The translations under genes and the position numbers were made by a program. From the NCBI GenBank assembly GCA_030549175.1, contig JAUKUA010000005.1, forward strand, positions 4,278,001 to 4,342,000: a DNA stretch of 64,000 bases, in the 5' to 3' direction. Each line of letters opens with the position of its first letter. Position 1 is the first letter of the stretch. The DNA is from Lasiosphaeris hirsuta (Eukaryota > Ascomycota > Sordariomycetes > Sordariales > Lasiosphaeriaceae). Shown piece after piece: positions 44,085-55,061 of the stretch. The notes beneath the pieces are model-generated. The model did no database searches, had not been told where the DNA came from, and saw only the letters and a list, made by a program, of their open reading frames with translations.

Positions 44085-47000
44085 TATCGGCTCAGGCGGT
44101 GATGTTCCGTGGCGGGCGAGGCGTGTAGATGAAGTGGTGAAGAGGCTGAAGGTCTTGGCAATTAGACAAGAGGGAGAGAAACAGGTGGGATGAGCAAGCT
44201 TGCAGCACGCAGCGAGAAGGAGAAGATGGGCTGGATTCTAGGGATCAACCAGGCGAGTGTTTGCGTTCTCAACCTCAAGACACAACACCCAACGGCGCAT
44301 ATGTCAAGCAGTGAGACACACAAGCAGAGTAAGGTAGCCAAAGCGAGATGTGGCAGTTGGAACGAACAGCAAGAGTACCAGCAAGGCGTGGCCACAGCGG
44401 GACTTAAAGGGGGCTGCAAGTCATCTGTTGACCTCGTGGTGTCTGGGACATACTCTGTCTGCAGGGCCCTTTCGACGGGTGTTAGGCTTAAAAGGTCTCG
44501 CGTTTGTACTCCCCGTGCCATGTGGTTGCTCGTCACGGCACCGGGATCGCGCCTGCTTCGGGCCTTGCAATGTTAAACCTGGTTTCCGACTTCCCGAGCT
44601 CTCGTTTTCCTCATGTTGGCGGTGACGAAAACCAGGGTCGCTAGGATAGGCTGAGAGCTCGAGGGCTGTGTTGTGATGTGCTGTTTCCTGCTGTACGGAC
44701 GACTGGGGTAGATGCTGTGCCATTGCTGATCAGGGAGCTTTTCGGTGGTATTATATCTATGATGTTGCCATATCCTTGAACGTGGCCTTGAGGAGCTGGC
44801 CTCGTAGTCGCACCGTGGGACTTATCACGCCAGTTGCAGCACTTGGATCGAGCGAATAGGGTGCATGGGAACGTACATCGCATGTAGAGAGCGTTTGTCC
44901 GGCTAGACCCACAGCATGGGAGACACGTCAATGTGTCGGTGAGCAAGACTCTAGACACTGGGGCAGAAGTAGCATCAAAGGTACAGAGATATTTCTGGGA
45001 GCGGCTCCATCTGGTCCCTAGGCGCATATCCGCCGGGCCGCAGAGGCCTGCAGGGTGCGGTCAAACAGACCAACATCGCTTGCTGGAGTGACTTTGTATG
45101 TGCAAACACACGCGAGGACGAGACTGCGTTTTCTGGTATCCTGCCCACGCCATGGACTGGGGCGGGAGCGGGAGCAACACAAGAAATTCCGGGGTCCGTG
45201 TTATGAGTTATCATCACGCCGAACTGGTGGCTCGAGATGGGGAGAATACATGGTGGTGTTTCTCGGCCATGATTATATCTTCCGTATCCGATTGGGCTAT
45301 CGCAAGGGAGGAGAGGGATGGGGAGAGGGAGAACACCCCGGGTGGAACAGAGACAACCAAGGGCAAGCGAAGCAAGCGAAGCTCTGTCTCGATGGTGGAT
45401 CTAGATCTTTGATAGCAATCCACACACAAAGAAACTCTACTCTGTCCTGCTTGGGCCTACCTCGGGTCTCGGGAATAACTGGTATCTTTGATAGGGGGAG
45501 TTAGCTATTCGACGCCATTCAACGCCCCCGCGACGCCCCCCGCAAACGGCTGCCGGTAAATGAAAGCAACAGGGCCAGTCAGGGCCACTTGCTGAGCTGT
45601 GGGAGAGTCGGCGTTGGCTCAAAGAAGGCAAATGGGGTCCGGGGGCGACATGTGTCAGATGCTGGGGAGATGCCCAGATGCCAAATCGGGAAATGCAGAG
45701 AGCTAGCCAACAAGTCCCTGGCAGCCTTTCAAGATGCCACTTGCACTTTGGCTCGCACTTGCAGCTGCCTTGCAGCTGGCTATGGCTATGGCAAACGAGG
45801 AGGGTATGCCCAATTACTAATAGTCAAAACGCTGGGATGTGGCGGTGGGCATGCGCGCTCCCGTCTCCGAAACAACGGATGGCTGCGGCCAGAGCCGCCC
45901 CCTGGCCAGAGTAAGGCAAGCTACGTTTTGTCGAGCACACACAAAAGGAATAGGATTCTTTCCTGGCTTTTGCAATAGCCATGACAGGGCACGGAAGGAC
46001 CGATTGGGCCTGGTTGGGCTGAGGACGCCGAGTAGGTCATCGGGAGAGCCTGGGAGGTCTGACGCTCCACGCTGCTGTGAAGCACCGGCTGGACATGCTC
46101 CTGTTCACAGCACCGCGTTTGTGCTGCCTGGCGATGTTGATTTAGACGATCGCTCCTCTTTCGAGTGGACGAGTCCCGGCGAGCTGAGCAAGGTTGGCGA
46201 TCTGATCTCTCGGGCGACCGCCATCAACCAGCATGCTCGGGTTCTCCATGGTGACGGCGCTGCGTGTCGTGTCGAATGGGAAACATGGCCGTTCGTCCTT
46301 CTCCATTCCCCATCCTCAGGGAGGTCTGATACAGCAAGCACTTGCTTGCCATGCAGACAGCTGTGAGTCTCATACCCTTCCTGCAGATAGACGCCAGAAA
46401 GGGGTCAACAGCAGGCCAGCAAGCCGGGGATGTTCCCCGCGGGAATTCCCCCCTGGAAGCCGCATCATCCCTGCCGGGCAGTCTGATCCGGGTTGGTATT
46501 GGAAGCCGGAACATGACTGATCCGAGATTGTCTGTCGGCACCGTGCCGGCAAGTGATGGAAGACATCCCGCCTGTTCTTGGCGATCGGCTCTGAAAAACA
46601 CATAGATAGCGACGCCCTGCTCCGAGCCATGCCAATAACGACTCGGCCAAGTGTCGGTGACGGCGACGCTGTTGCTGTCCGACTGCATCCAATGACAATG
46701 GCCCTGTTCCTTTCTGTTCTGTCACGGCCGAGGGGGAAAACCCGAGATTGGGCTGCTAGGCAATTGGGCGATTACACAACTGGGCGATCGGGTTCCGGCT
46801 TCAGGGGAAATGCGACGGCAAGATGGTCAGGAGCGAGGGAAAGGGAAGGAGAGCAGCTCCAGTGACGGCACCGTGTTTCGCGTTCCGCTGCTGGTTTGTG
46901 ACGCCGGAGCTATGCCCATCAGGGCAAAGTCTAGGTTCGCAGCTTGCAACGCGCAACGCAACAAGGTTTGTTGTTTGGACACGACGTGAAGTAACCTCCC

Positions 47001-47553
47001 GAGGATGCGATGTGATATGTCGATGCGATGTCGATGGATTATCCGGGCTGCCACCTTGCATTCCAGGACGTAGTTGCGATACGGACGTAACAAAGGGTTT
47101 CCAACCCAGCAACGGGGTCAAGAAGATGGAAACCCAGGAGCTTGTTCCGACAGGGTCTCCCAGCGACTAACGACCCCTGGAGCCAAGTGCCAGCCGTGCC
47201 AATCCCAATCCGATCCAATCCGTGGAGCCCAGCCCGTGCAGCCTGCATGCCCAGGTGGGGCGATGGGGCGCCCGTCCAGGCGCGGCAGCGGGGAGGCGGG
47301 GCAGCCAATGCAACCAACGCAGCCAAAATTCAGCAACGGCCAAATCGACGAACGCAACACGACAGACGACGAGGACAGACAGACGACGACCAAAACGTCA
47401 AGGCAACACAGCTGTCGGGCGCACAACCCCTGCGCCATTACGCCCTGGACTCGCTGGATTGATCGGAGGCCATCTGTGCACCAAGCGTACTCGGTAGCAC
47501 CTAGTAGCTCTCGCCTTCTTTTTCTGGCATGTCCCGGCCACCTCAGACATAGA
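44085..47553. other. 3.5 kb divergent intergenic region
   Basis: Lies between the LrgAB-type gene and the coiled-coil gene. Several open frames of 100-175 codons overlap on both strands; none has a domain, a coherent set of splice sites or gene-like composition. Leaders of both flanking genes are probably inside. Confidence 0.5.
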
Positions 47554-49426
47554 ATGGATTCCGACGCCCTTGTCAGGACCCTGCGGGCATACGACGCGTC
47601 TGTCGATGCAACGGCGGTGAAGGCGGCGCTTGACGACGGCCCTGATGCCTTCAGGGACTGGGTTGCACTCCACGTCGCCCCGGACACGCTGCTCTCGCCC
47701 GACGAGCTCAACCAGTAAGACACCAAGATCCTGGCGCATCGCACCGTCCATGGTCGCCAGTCCGCGAGAGGAAGAGAGGAGCTAAACCCAGGCCCCAGGT
47801 ACGCAGCTCTCGAGAAGGCCGGTTTGACCGAGAGGCTGGCCAAGGCCACGGATCTCGCTGCAGTCCAGTCCCTCAGTGAGCAGGAGATCAAGGACGCCAT
47901 CCAGGAGCTCAATCGCTCTACCGAGGCCATCTCCAAGCAGACCGAGACCCTCAAGCTGCAGCACGAGGCCCTGGACCGTCTCGTCAGCGGCACCAAGAAA
48001 GATGTCGATGCTCGCGCAGGCCTCGAGTCTACCCAAGTCCAAAGGTGGGAGACCAGGCGGAGATCCCTTGTCCAAACAGTAAGGGCACCTACCCACCTCG
48101 CGTCCTTGTCACGACGTTTGTTGACCTTGGTCTTTCAGGTTGAAGAGCTGTCTCAACGCCTGGATTCTAGAATAACCGAGCTCGAACAGCAGGGCAAGGG
48201 CGACGGAACCAGCATCCGGCAGACTGTCGATACCCTTCTCCACTCCGACGACAAGCTTCTGTCCAGTCTCCAGAAGCTGGGGTGGGAGTTGGAGACCGAA
48301 GATCCGGAAGAGCAAGACAATGTCGTCATGCTGCGTGAGACATGCGCCAGGTGAGCTTACCTTTCCCAGTTTGACAAGAACCAAGAAATAGGGGACTGAT
48401 GCCCGCCATAGGCTGATCAAGTTTACCGTTGAGGGGCTCCGTACAAAACTCGATCGCACCTACCTCGAGGCCCTCGAGTCATCGATGCGATCGGGTGCCA
48501 CCAGACGCGTTTCCCCCAACGAGGTCTCTTCCCTCCAAGAAGAGTTGGAGTCGCTGTATGCCGAAATCCTCCCCGTCGCCCAAATGGCCGCCGAGCAGCA
48601 GTTTCTTGAGCCTGCCCTCAAGAACCTCGCTTTGAAACACGGCCAGGGCCTCGCCAAGTCGGACGAGGCCATCGCCTACGTAAGAGAGCATCCCGGACGC
48701 CAGGGAAGCGGCCATGGCTAACCGTTCCAACAGATCCACGACTGCCTCGATTATCTGCTCGACCACATCAAGGAGCTCTCGAAGCGAGTTGAAGCCTTCC
48801 AGGCCTACCAGGTCGCCACCACGGCCCTCGTTGACGTCGCCAAAACCGAGCTATCCGCCAAAGTTGAGACACCGCCAGGTAAAGACCGCGCGGCGACCAT
48901 GCCCGCCTCCCCGTCCCGCCCCAAATCCACCAGCTACGCCATGTCTCCGGTCCGCCCCTCCCAAAAGTCCCGGCCGCGCCGCTCCTCCGGTCTCGGCGGT
49001 CTCTCGGACGACTCGCCGCTTGACGAAATCCTCAGGGGTCTCGCCATCAGCCTCCCTCCAGACGAGTGGGGTGCGGGCGAGGCCCAGGTACAGATGCATG
49101 CTAGGGCACTGGCATCTATCCTCGCTGACCGTCAGGCCAAGGCCGGCGATGTCGCTAGGAATGTCCAGGAGTCATTTGAGGCGGCGGCGACCAAGCAGAT
49201 TGCCGATTCCAAGGTTGCCGTGCAGCTCGTGCGTGACTCGGTTCTGGCGGAGAGTCCGTTTGGGGAGGTCAGATTGGTGGATCCAGAGATTGAGGGGCTG
49301 ATTTCGGTATTGACACAGGAGTTCCATTGTGTCAAGGAGCGGTTGGAAGATGTTGATGTTGGCTTGGCCAAGGTCAAGGGGAAGAGTATCAAGAGGGACG
49401 AGCTTATTCAACGGTGGGGGGCGTGA
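47554..49426 (+). CDS. Coiled-coil protein with HAUS3-like N-terminus
   Basis: Exons 47554-47714, 47799-48078, 48139-48350, 48412-48679 and 48734-49426 give 537 aa; all five joins are canonical and in phase. The first 90 residues (a helix, then FRDWVALHV, LLSPDELNQY and LEKAGL) follow the pattern of augmin subunit HAUS3, in which a Phe-x-x-Trp motif is followed by LSxxEL and a Gly-containing helix. Coiled coils follow (SEQEIKDAIQELNRSTEAISKQTETLKLQHEALDRL and ELSQRLDSRITELEQQ), then a Ser/Pro/Arg-rich linker (about residues 345-395) and a helical C-terminus. Augmin promotes microtubule branching in the spindle and exists in Aspergillus, so a homologue would be expected. The assignment rests on N-terminal pattern and architecture only; other coiled-coil proteins remain possible. 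Confidence 0.8.
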
Positions 49427-49931
49427 TAGGGTTAGATCATGGAGTCGGACGTTTTGGCCTGGGGTTGGCATGTCGCAGTAGCCGAGTGCCGAAACCCCCT
49501 TTTCACGACGACCTAACATGGCCTTTGGGTCGCGCTTCAACGGCTGATAACATGCTGCCCACACCATGACACTGTAAGATCCCCTTTGATGAAAAACCAT
49601 CTGGGTATCAATGTATGCTATGCTTAGAGCCGCGAACTACGTGGACGCTATGGCAAGGTAGTTAAGTCGTGATCGCTAACGCCTGATAGAAGGGGGTCAA
49701 GCTTTTCCGAATACTTCTCAATCCCACATCAACCCGTTTTGATTCGCTTCCCCTTCCTTTCTTTTTTTCGTTTTTCCTCCCTCCTCAATCAATCCATCCA
49801 CATCCTTGACTTAAAAATAGCCGGGGAAAAAAAAAACCAAAGGAAGAAACCCAAGGGGATCATGGGTCCGGGATGTCTCTCCGGGGCCCTCGGCTGCTCC
49901 TGACAACGCCTCCCCATGTTGCCATGGATGC
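49427..49931. other. Convergent 3' ends
   Basis: About 500 nt between two stop codons, with CT-rich and A-rich patches and no coding signal. Confidence 0.5.
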
Positions 49932-51800
49932 TCACTCTTGCAACTCGGGCAACCACATCCACCGACCCCACGACGACCTCTTCGCCTCGTCCCTGCCCCA
50001 CTGGCACGCGACATGGGCAACCAACTTCCCCCGGATCACTCGGTTGACCATCCCCATTCCCTTCTCCTTGCGGGCGTAGTGTCCCGTAATCTCCATGGCG
50101 CGCGCAAACGCGCACGCGTCGCACACCCCCGGCACTACCACGCCGACGCCCCCCATCTGCGTCTCGGGCACCCGCATGCACGCCTCCAGCTCGGGCTGCA
50201 GCCGCGGCAGCGACACCGGCACCCCCCGCATGCTATGCTGGCACTCGCGGAAGGCTAGGATGTACCGGCAGGTAGGGCACGATGCCCGCGCGCGGCTGGC
50301 CCACTGGTCGCGCGACACGGCGGCTCGGTTGTGCCGCTGGCGCACGTACTCGTCCATCGAGAGTTCCACTCGTTCTTGTCGTTGGGCTGGTGATGGTAGC
50401 GATGGCGCGCGGCTGTGCAGATGGTCCTGCATCAGTTGCAGCCGGTGTAGGTAGCTGGGGAGGGACTCCCGCAGCGCTTCTTCCCAACCTTCCTGCAGTT
50501 GGGGTGGTGGTGGTAGGAGCGGGGCTATGCTCACCTCGCCGATCATGTTGGCCGGCGAGGCTTGGGGGTGGAGCCATGGGGCGAGCGTGTCGAGGACGGT
50601 GGCTTGGTTGCTTGGGCCGTGTGCCGTGCTGCTTCTTGAGGCGACCTCGTTGAGATTGGGTACGGTACGGGGATCGAGTTCACGCTGCAAGCGGCTGCGC
50701 AACCGGTTGCGCACCATTTGCATGCGGCGTGAGTACTCCGAGCTGTGCATCGAGACTGCCTCTCGCCCTTCTTGTCGTTGGGTTGGTCGTGATCGTAGTG
50801 ATATTGCCACTAGCTCGTTGTTCATGTGGGCTGGCGGGGCTCGGGGGGCTCGCAATGGTGGGAGCAAGTTGGTGCTGGTGGCTCGGTTGCTGGGGCGGGG
50901 TGCCGTGCTGCTGCTCGAGGCGGCCCCGTTGGGAGCGGGTGCTGTACGGGGGTTGAGGCCACGCTCCGAAGCATGCGTGCCGGCGGCGGTGCTGGGCCTG
51001 TTCCCCCTCGCCGAATTTTCCAAGTGACTTATGATCCGGTCCGCGTCGGAAGCTCGCAGTATCCCCGTAGACAACAAGTCCTGGATGTCGTCCGGGATTT
51101 CCAGGCCCAATTCCTCGATATATTCGTCGTCGTCGACCAGCTCGAAGCTACCCCATATCCCACGGATGGTCCCTCCGGGGTTCAGCGTCATTACCAAGTG
51201 GGTGTTCATGCACTCGTCGCAAAAGATGTGGGCGCAGGGGAGCACGACGCCCGGAACGGCAGGCCCGAGGTCATGGAACGCCGACACCGGGATGCCGTGG
51301 ACCTGAATCTCCCTGTAGCAGATGGGGCACGTCGGGAGGGGAGGCGTGCCCGAGGGGGAATCGAGGTAGGCCGTGATTGGATGCCAAACCGAGACCATCT
51401 CGCGATCCCCGTCCATGTCGATCGCCTTGCCTTTTCCCTTGTCCGCTGACTTGTTGGTACTACTGGCACGCACGGCTGGCATGGCGTGCCTGTTGTTGAC
51501 TTCGATGATCTTCAGGTAGCCGTCCAGCTGGTGGTCGAACTGGGGACGGCACAGCGCCGCGCTGCCGGGCTTCGTCATTTCGAGGACACTCTCGAACGTC
51601 GCCTCCAGGCCGTGATTGTGCGTCAAGAAGGCGTCGATGTCGTGGAGTCCGTCGGTGTGCGCTGCTTCTACCACCCCATTCACGGCGCGCAGAAAGTCCG
51701 CCCCGTCGACCTCGTCGCCCCCATCGTCGTATTCCTCCAAGTTCTGGTACCCATCCGGGGTTTGCGGCAGTGCCGGCCCACCCCATGGCCTCTCGCTCAT
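49932..51800 (-). CDS. Split RING-finger-like protein with internal tandem duplication
   Basis: Intronless, 622 aa. The first half of a RING lies at C158-x2-C161 (PTCPICYREI) and C189-H191-C194-C197 (LPCAHIFCDECMNTHL). The last Cys pair appears only at about 508-511 (ASCPTCRY), over 300 residues away; a further CDAC follows. The intervening region is polar and disordered. It contains a duplicated unit of about 93 residues (280-372 and 373-465), each reading DPRTxPxxNxxAS-SSTAxxPSNxAT and ending in a Met/Arg/Leu-rich helix, plus a partial third copy (466-490). If the halves join, it could act as an E3 ubiquitin ligase; Trp after the HxxC is absent and substrate is unknown. Fungal genomes contain many lineage-specific RING proteins of this kind. 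The start at 51800 (MSERPWGG) is the first ATG of the frame. Confidence 0.75.
   Translation of the reverse strand: MSERPWGGPALPQTPDGYQNLEEYDDGGDEVDGADFLRAVNGVVEAAHTDGLHDIDAFLTHNHGLEATFESVLEMTKPGSAALCRPQFDHQLDGYLKIIEVNNRHAMPAVRASSTNKSADKGKGKAIDMDGDREMVSVWHPITAYLDSPSGTPPLPTCPICYREIQVHGIPVSAFHDLGPAVPGVVLPCAHIFCDECMNTHLVMTLNPGGTIRGIWGSFELVDDDEYIEELGLEIPDDIQDLLSTGILRASDADRIISHLENSARGNRPSTAAGTHASERGLNPRTAPAPNGAASSSSTAPRPSNRATSTNLLPPLRAPRAPPAHMNNELVAISLRSRPTQRQEGREAVSMHSSEYSRRMQMVRNRLRSRLQRELDPRTVPNLNEVASRSSTAHGPSNQATVLDTLAPWLHPQASPANMIGEVSIAPLLPPPPQLQEGWEEALRESLPSYLHRLQLMQDHLHSRAPSLPSPAQRQERVELSMDEYVRQRHNRAAVSRDQWASRARASCPTCRYILAFRECQHSMRGVPVSLPRLQPELEACMRVPETQMGGVGVVVPGVCDACAFARAMEITGHYARKEKGMGMVNRVIRGKLVAHVACQWGRDEAKRSSWGRWMWLPELQE
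50331..50963 (-). repeat. Coding tandem repeat: two full units and a partial third
   Basis: Protein units map to 50963-50685 and 50684-50406, with the partial third to 50405-50331. Units share DPRT, SSTA, PSN-AT, QRQEG-type and Met-Arg-Leu motifs but have diverged substantially, so the duplication is not recent. Confidence 0.65.
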
Positions 51801-52276
51801 TGTCGATGGAAGAAAAGAAAAAAAAACGACGGCTGCTGGGAGAAACTAACGAGCCGCCCTGCTGGTTGCGAGGGCTACCTTGGAGTCGACTGGGCGGAAC
51901 TTGAGGAATTTTGTGGGCTTTGAAATGGTTGAGATGTACATAAGCATGCTTTCTAGGACTTAGGGCATCGCTATGGTGGTCTTGGGGGTTCAACGTTTTG
52001 GCATGTGAAGGATGTTTGTTGGATGTTATTCAGAGCTCCGAGAGGGCATTGATGAGGCCTTGTTGGGCAAGCTTCTGGGGCACGTGGGAGGTAGGCAGGA
52101 ACGCCTCTAGGTTTGTGGGAAGTACCGAGCAGGTGGAACTTACGAAGCTACTTCCGAGGAAGGAAAGCCTGATGCTGCAGGACCGAAGGCGTTTGCGGGA
52201 CGGGCGGGAAAGTAGGAAGCACGAATAGGGGTTTCATGAAGTTTTTGAAGGTGTGATTCCCGTCGAGTTATTTTTA
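51801..52276. other. Intergenic, no gene seen
   Basis: Promoter side of the split-RING gene and 3' side of the broken secreted-protein gene. No coding signal. Confidence 0.45.
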
Positions 52277-52691
52277 TCATTCGTGTGTAGGAAGGCCGAA
52301 AAAGAAATATTCCTCTTCTGGCGACAGCGTCAGGTTGGATTTGATGAGATCATCCCTTTGCTCTTGGGGGTTCCAGACGAACTCGCTCACCCCGATGCAG
52401 AGGGGGAAGTCCTTAGCGATAAAGTAGGCGAAATTGCTGCTTTGACAGCCAGATGTCGGTCAGGTTGTTGCCTTCTGTGATGGTATCCACTTTCCATGAT
52501 ATCGTAATTCCCGGCGACGAGAGATTGAGTTTCTGGTTGAAGTCGGGCCCGGTGAGTTCAAATGCCACCAGTCCGGGGACTACGGCCGCGAGCAGAGCGA
52601 GAGAAGTAACAACATGGATTTTGGAGTGTCGTTTAACGGAGCGACTGAGGTGATGCTGGTGTTGCAGAGGAGCCCGATGAGGAACCAACAA
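52277..52691 (-). pseudogene. Broken secreted protein gene, KRE9/KNH1-like N-terminal domain
   Basis: The first block (52691-52413) encodes a hydrophobic leader (VVTSLALLAAVVPGLVA) followed by FELTGPDFNQKLNLSSPGITISWKVDT and NNLTDIWLS. This resembles the beta-sandwich found at the start of fungal KRE9/KNH1-type cell-wall and GPI proteins. The frame then ends at a stop. A continuation of the same character is found one frame over from NFAYFIAKDFPLC through VWNPQEQRDDLIKSNLTLSPEEEYFFFG to TGA at 52277-52279. The shift falls at TCAAAGC (52444-52450), where one extra base in the short A run would explain it; no intron fits. The start is also uncertain, since the leader hydrophobic stretch lies well inside the frame. 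It sits between two RING-like genes in an accessory island. Confidence 0.55.
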
Positions 52692-53618
52692 CCCTGATAT
52701 GCCCTTCTATATACAACATGGCTCCCAGCCGAATTGCGATTGTTACCTGGTGCTAGTCGATGGTCGATCACAATAGCGTGGGTTAGCTGTTTGGCTGCGC
52801 CCCAATATGGCACTCAAGCAGCTGGTACAAGATTGCCAATCAGCATCACTGGGCCATTCAAGTCCCACATAATAATTGGGATGCCTGAAGGGGAAGCCGC
52901 CAGCCGACTTTCGTGCGACTGGCACTGAAGCTAAGGTCTTAAGGAGAGCCCAAGGATCCTTGGCAATGTAACCTACGTACGTAGAGCTGGGAGTGCAGTC
53001 CTGTTTTCCGATTGCCCTGATGTTGAGTCTTAAGTTCCAAGCTTTCTTTTCGCGCTGCACAACACTGTGACGGCCGAAGAAAGACCAAAACTTGGAATTG
53101 TCCCCTGCTCCACCATCAGCCCTGCTGGAGTCTACAATACCACCACTTTGGCGCCTGCAGCGGGCAATCGTCCTCAAACTTGGTTAGAGGTTGATTAATC
53201 GGCACTAAGGTATTGTTACTCCACGGCTTGCCTAGTCTGAGTGGGCTACTTGAATAATAGCCTTGTCTGGATGCTTTCAAGTGTCTATGGGTTTTCATAG
53301 GTAGGTATCCGAACAAAAAGCATCGTTTAGAACAAAGACTGGATGAAGGAAACACCCAGCTTCTGGACTAGTGTAAAACAACAACAGATTTTACTGCTGT
53401 TTGAAAAGCACGAAATTGGTTCGATATGTGTATATAAGATTCTCGTTCCTAGAGGCATAACACACCCCCATATTATCATCTTGTGCAAACACCCTCAACT
53501 AGAGTCGTGTTTTTCAGAAGTAGCAGGTCGTATTCAGAATAACTCGGCACAGGATCTCATCCCAACTCACAACTTAAAGATCCAACAGTGTAACTTTGAC
53601 AAGAGTAACTTTGACAAA
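52692..53618. other. Intergenic, no gene seen
   Basis: AT-richer stretch. A 144-codon minus frame (52,743-53,177) has no recognisable feature. The end contains the TATA box and leader of the acidic RING-like gene. Confidence 0.45.
53431..53438 (+). promoter_or_regulatory. TATA box of the acidic RING-like gene
   Basis: TATATAAG lies 188 nt before the ATG at 53619. It lies downstream of the frame's first ATG (53343), which argues for the later start. Confidence 0.5.
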
Positions 53619-54362
53619 ATGCAACTTCTCAGTCGTTTCGACGAAGTGAGACGGAGCCACTCGGAATCTGATGAGACTAGTCACATGAATGACTCGATAA
53701 TGAGTTGGAGGGCAAGAATGGTGCTCAGCGACCTCGAAGACGGTGACGAGGAACTCTCAGGGGCAGAAAGTGACACGGATGACGAATCAGATGAAGACCG
53801 CCCGCTTGAATCTAATGAGGAACTCTCAAAGGCAGAAAGCGACACAGATGACGAGTCGGACGAAGACCACCTGGACGACTCGTCGCTTTGTGACTCCTGC
53901 CCCATCCACACTTATCCTTCATTCTTGAATACTATATTTATAGACCAGCCGAGGGCCTGCCTCCTGTGCGGTGCACATCCTCGCCGCCCAGACATGGCCC
54001 GAGACAATGTCTTCGCAGACGGCATCCTGGGAGTCTCGCATGGCGAGCCCCACCCCGGGTCCAAGATCGTCGTGGAGCTGCCGTGCGGCGACATGGTGTG
54101 CTGGGACTGCTGGTTCGACCTGGCCCTCGACTACGAGGGCCGCATTGCGCACGACAAATGCCCAGTTTGCGGCTTGGGGCTGGTCTTCCTTGGCGTTAGG
54201 CCCAACGGGACGACACCGAGTAGATTTGATTATCACGGGCTCGCGCTTCCGATCATACGCGTTGTCCGCTCGGATCACAAGACGATGCTTGATCGGTATC
54301 GCCATCCTGCCGAGATTGGTGAGCCTGGTTCGGATGAATGGGAGGTGATCGATCTCCACTGA
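53619..54362 (+). CDS. Short acidic RING-like protein
   Basis: From the ATG at 53619 (context GACAAAATGC) the product is 247 aa; the frame is open back to 53343 but the TATA box lies inside that part. After a short polar start come two near-identical acidic repeats, each with EELS.AESDTDDESDED. A Cys-rich half follows: SLCDSCPIH, RACLLCGAHPRRPDM, ELPCGDMVCWDCWF and HDKCPVCGLGLVFLG. The spacing C-x2-C ... C-G-D-x2-C-x2-C-W ... C-P-x-C is a RING variant in which the usual His is replaced by Asp or Gly. A zinc-binding, ubiquitin-ligase-like role is inference. No introns. The protein is probably lineage-specific. Confidence 0.65.
   Translation: MQLLSRFDEVRRSHSESDETSHMNDSIMSWRARMVLSDLEDGDEELSGAESDTDDESDEDRPLESNEELSKAESDTDDESDEDHLDDSSLCDSCPIHTYPSFLNTIFIDQPRACLLCGAHPRRPDMARDNVFADGILGVSHGEPHPGSKIVVELPCGDMVCWDCWFDLALDYEGRIAHDKCPVCGLGLVFLGVRPNGTTPSRFDYHGLALPIIRVVRSDHKTMLDRYRHPAEIGEPGSDEWEVIDLH
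53743..53874 (+). repeat. Coding tandem duplication of an acidic segment
   Basis: Two copies of about 66 nt encode the EELS.AESDTDDESDED segments. They differ at only a few bases, so duplication is fairly recent or under constraint. Confidence 0.65.
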
Positions 54363-55061
54363 GCCAAGTTCGTAGTAAACCAGAAGCACTGTGAGTAAGA
54401 ACAGATTCCAGCTCGGAATGGTCCCTTAGCTCGGAAATTAAGTCCGGCTCTGGATCTCTAGGATTGATCCGAGCAGGCCCGTGAGGGGCGGCCCGGCGCG
54501 TGCACCAAACATCTGCGAGAGCGGCTAGCTCCGTATGATAAGGTACCTTACCTACTTAGTATTATTGATATTTATGCGCATTGCAGGTCTCTTCCTACCA
54601 GTAGCACTGATTGACAATATCAACGACGGTATATATATGACTTGTCACCCTGAAATGAATGTGAAATGAGCCCGTAATAATCTACTATGCCCACCAGTAG
54701 GATAGGTATATGGGGGTGAGTGTAAGAGTAGCCTACTAAGCCGTGCAGGGAAGAAGGATTTACTTTCGCCCAAAAGTGTGACACTACCATAGGTACATAC
54801 CTAACTTACAAGGCCTTTACAGTATTGAAAACGGTGTTTCTTCTAACAATTCGAAAGGCATATTTGGCCGCTCATAAGGCCTTTCCAGCATTTTTAAAGG
54901 CCTTTGGTGGCCAAGTTTCAGTCACCTCGAGAAGCTATGACACTACCTATTCAGAAGCATGTTCACACACACACAGGTAGGAAGGTAGTTGCAGCTATTT
55001 CAAACTGCTTGCTAGTTACCAGAAATTAGGTATCTGCTGGTATGGTCAAATGATAAACTAT
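54363..55061. other. AT-rich intergenic stretch
   Basis: Many stops in all frames, TATA-like and AAGGCCTTT-like motifs, and a short CA run. No gene seen. It borders the NLR relic and may be mutated repeat DNA. Confidence 0.5.
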
